The position numbers and the translations under genes were made by a program. The notes beneath the pieces are model-generated. The model ran no database searches, was not told the origin of the DNA, and worked only from the letters and a program-made list of their open reading frames with translations. This document shows positions 5,055-6,808 of a DNA stretch of 6,808 bases, piece after piece. Origin of the DNA: Planctomycetota bacterium. Lineage in GTDB: Bacteria > Planctomycetota > Planctomycetia > Pirellulales > UBA1268. Within the stretch, counting starts at the first letter, position 1. Every line of letters starts with the position of its first letter. The stretch lies in assembly GCA_003669255.1 (NCBI GenBank), contig QWPO01000177.1:1-6808 (forward strand), given 5' to 3'.

Positions 5055-6572
5055 TCACACCCCCGCCGTCGCGAGTTCCTCGACCTCGTCGGCCGTGCCG
5101 CGCCACCGCTCCACGGTGGCGTCGTCCACGAAGCCGGCGAGGTCGAAGTCGCTACCGGGCTGCCGCAACTTCTCGACCGCCTTGGCCTCGATCTGCCGCA
5201 CCCGCTCCCGAGTGACTGCGAAGATGGAGCCGACCTCCTCGAGCGTGTAGGAGTAGCCGTCCGCCAGGCCGAATCGCAGGCGCAGAATCTCCCGCTCGCG
5301 ATAGGAGAGCGAGTCGAGTGCCTTCGAGATCGTGCCCTGGAGCGACTGCTGGTTGACGGCCTTGAGAGGATCGATCTCGGTGCGATCGCTGACGAAGTCG
5401 CCCACCGCGCCCTCGTCGGACTCGCCCAGCGGCTGATCGAGCGAGATCGGCTTCCGCGACATCCGGCAGATGCACTCGGCCTCCTCGACGGCGAGGTTCG
5501 AGAGCGCCGCCAACTCCTCCACGGTCGCGTTGCGGCCGTGCTCCTGGAGAAAGTCTCGCTGGAGGTTCCGCATCCGCGTCATCGCGTCGACCATGTGCAC
5601 CGGCACGCGGATGGTGCGGCTCTGGTCGGCGATGGCCCGGGTGATCGCCTGCCTGATCCACCACGTGGCGTAGGTCGAGAACTTGAAGCCACGGGCGTGC
5701 TCGAACTTGTCGACCGCCCGCATCAGCCCCGAGTTGCCCTCCTGAATCAGGTCGAGGAACGTGAGGCCGCGATTGCGATACCGCTTGGCGATCGAGATCA
5801 CGAGCCGCAAGTTGCCCGCGGCGAGATCGCGCTTGGCGGCGTCGTACCGCTGCTGGAGATCCTCCAGCGTGGTCAGCCGCCGCTCGAGGGTGCGGCGGCT
5901 CTCGCGGGTCGTCAGCAGGATCCGCCGCTGCTCGGCAGTGAGCTGCTGTCGGGCCAGCGCCTCGGCCGTCTGATGAAGCGACCCCAGTTGGCCGCGGATC
6001 GACTCATACCGCTCCGCCATGCCCCGGAGTTGCCGCAGCAGAGGATAGAGCCGCTGGATCCGGAGGTGCATCTCCTCGACCAGGCGAACGGCCTTGTTTC
6101 GCTGCCGAACCAGCCGCCGCCACGCGGCCCGCCGCGTCACGAGCGAGTTGCTCCGCGACATCGCGATCCGAAACAGCCGGCTCTTCTCCTGCTCGATCCG
6201 CTTGAGCGTGACGAGGTTGGGCCCGAGCCGCTTCAGGAGCCGCTTCTTCTCGCGTGTGTTGGTGACGGAGACCTCGATCGTGCGGTCGAGCCGCAGCGTG
6301 CCAGCCTGCACCCGCTCCAGCAGCTGCACCGCACCCGAAAGCACGAAGTCATTGGCGAGCAGCGTGCGGCGAAACCGCCGCCGCCAGGTCTCGATCTCGC
6401 GGGCGTGGGCCACCTCCGTCTCGCGGTTGAGCAAGGGGATGCCGCCCATCTGCAGCAGGTAGAGCCGGATCGGGTCGTCGATCACGGCGGTGATCCGGCG
6501 GGCGGGGCGGGGCCGGGCCGGGAGGATCGGCTTCCGGCGCGGGGCGTGGCTGGCGGTGGCGGAATGACGCAT
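5055..6572 (-). CDS. RpoD-like sigma-70 factor, planctomycete type
   Basis: Directs RNA polymerase to -35/-10 promoters. From the ATG at 6572 it has 505 aa. Region 1.2 is DPIRLYLLQMGGIPLLNRE (residues 33-51). A long Arg/Leu-rich helical insert (about 60-245, with DRTIEVSVTNTREKKRLLK at about 96-114) stands where RpoD proteins have the non-conserved region. Region 2 begins at NLRLVISIAKRYRNRG (254-269), then DLIQEGNSGLM and the -10-melting segment GFKFSTYATWWIRQAI (295-310). Region 3 follows. The region 4 helix-turn-helix is YTLEEVGSIFAVTRERVRQIEAK (442-464). No acidic region 1.1 is present; the short N-terminus is basic and proline-rich (RRKPILPARPRPARR). The frame is open to a TTG at 6710, adding 46 residues, but those codons have weak GC bias at third positions and no ribosome-binding site. 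The ATG also lacks a clear one. It is probably a primary or group-2 sigma; I cannot tell which from the sequence. Confidence 0.93.
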   Translation of the reverse strand: MRHSATASHAPRRKPILPARPRPARRITAVIDDPIRLYLLQMGGIPLLNRETEVAHAREIETWRRRFRRTLLANDFVLSGAVQLLERVQAGTLRLDRTIEVSVTNTREKKRLLKRLGPNLVTLKRIEQEKSRLFRIAMSRSNSLVTRRAAWRRLVRQRNKAVRLVEEMHLRIQRLYPLLRQLRGMAERYESIRGQLGSLHQTAEALARQQLTAEQRRILLTTRESRRTLERRLTTLEDLQQRYDAAKRDLAAGNLRLVISIAKRYRNRGLTFLDLIQEGNSGLMRAVDKFEHARGFKFSTYATWWIRQAITRAIADQSRTIRVPVHMVDAMTRMRNLQRDFLQEHGRNATVEELAALSNLAVEEAECICRMSRKPISLDQPLGESDEGAVGDFVSDRTEIDPLKAVNQQSLQGTISKALDSLSYREREILRLRFGLADGYSYTLEEVGSIFAVTRERVRQIEAKAVEKLRQPGSDFDLAGFVDDATVERWRGTADEVEELATAGV

Positions 6573-6808
6573 GGGGGCCCCGGTGGCGAAAGAGGACGTG
6601 CCGGCGGCCTGGCGGCAACCTGTGAGGGACACGGCGAGGGATTCCCCTTGCAGATCCGGTGCCAACCACCCCAGAACCGACCGAAAAACTGCCGAAACGC
6701 TGTTTTTCAAGCGTTTTCAGCATCTTTTGGTCCCCACCACCCTCGGCCGGACGTCGCCCGGAGGCGACACGGCGGCGACGCCGCGTCGACAGGATGCACC
6801 GTGGCGAC
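6573..6808. other. Upstream region of the sigma gene; no supported gene
   Basis: I see no supported gene here. The part nearest the sigma gene (6573-6725) may be its 5' leader, or in part an N-terminal extension if the TTG at 6710 is used. It includes A/T-rich stretches unusual for this window (around 6680-6728). Upstream at 6753-6768, on the minus strand, GTCGCC and GGCGAC form a perfect 6-bp stem around a TCCG loop closed by C-G, a UNCG-type tetraloop expected to be very stable in RNA. No T-run follows it, so it is not a standard intrinsic terminator. An ATG at 6793 on the plus strand is too near the edge to judge. Confidence 0.4.

Noticed and set aside
6349..6723. Minus-strand frame of 124 codons starting with an ATG at 6723
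   Set aside because: It overlaps the sigma gene's N-terminus in another frame and has no domain; the sigma frame carries region 1.2 here.

Overview
The window is GC-rich bacterial DNA with gene spacing typical of a chromosome. It most likely comes from a planctomycete, probably of the Pirellulales type. Three things suggest this: an RpoD-like sigma factor with the sequence style I associate with that phylum (region 1.2 DPIRLYLLQMG followed directly by a long Arg-rich helical block), a TolB-like propeller with an RYQWDFDPWMDLF-type insert, and a small Lys-rich protein with a GWDSIFGG head. This placement rests on recognising families by eye; no database search was run.

Left part (1-2495). A PduO-type cob(I)alamin adenosyltransferase runs leftwards off the window edge (153 N-terminal codons present). 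A 51-bp divergent gap separates it from a rightward pair: an exported TolB/WD40-like beta-propeller protein and proC (pyrroline-5-carboxylate reductase). Their stop and start codons overlap as ATGA, so they are probably co-transcribed.

Middle (2496-2932). The space between proC and the next, convergent gene is filled by a 390-bp array of two full 145-bp repeats and one partial copy of 100 bp. Each copy carries two near-perfect palindromes in inverted orientation, and each palindrome has a GTAG tetranucleotide at its outer foot. This is the architecture of a REP/BIME element, the kind moved by REP-associated tyrosine transposases (RAYTs). It is the most striking non-coding structure in the window. 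No RAYT gene is present here.

Right-middle (2933-4649). Three leftward genes form a probable operon, listed from promoter to end: a YhdH/AcuI-family NADPH-dependent quinone oxidoreductase-like enzyme; a 128-aa unrecognised protein that looks like a small jelly-roll domain (4-bp gap); and, 87 bp further on, a 72-aa very basic Lys/Ala-rich protein that looks like a nucleic-acid-binding tail protein.

Right part (4650-6808). A 60-bp divergent promoter region leads rightwards to thioredoxin (trxA). Six base pairs beyond the trxA stop lies the stop of a large leftward sigma-70 gene, so the two are tightly convergent. The sigma gene's start is uncertain (ATG at 6572 preferred, TTG at 6710 possible). 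It has a roughly 230-bp leader region with no other gene that I can support.

The genes are mostly housekeeping (cofactor activation, proline synthesis, redox, transcription). I do not see a defence system, prophage or CRISPR array. The candidates for something little described are the BIME-like array, the small basic protein and the 128-aa protein.
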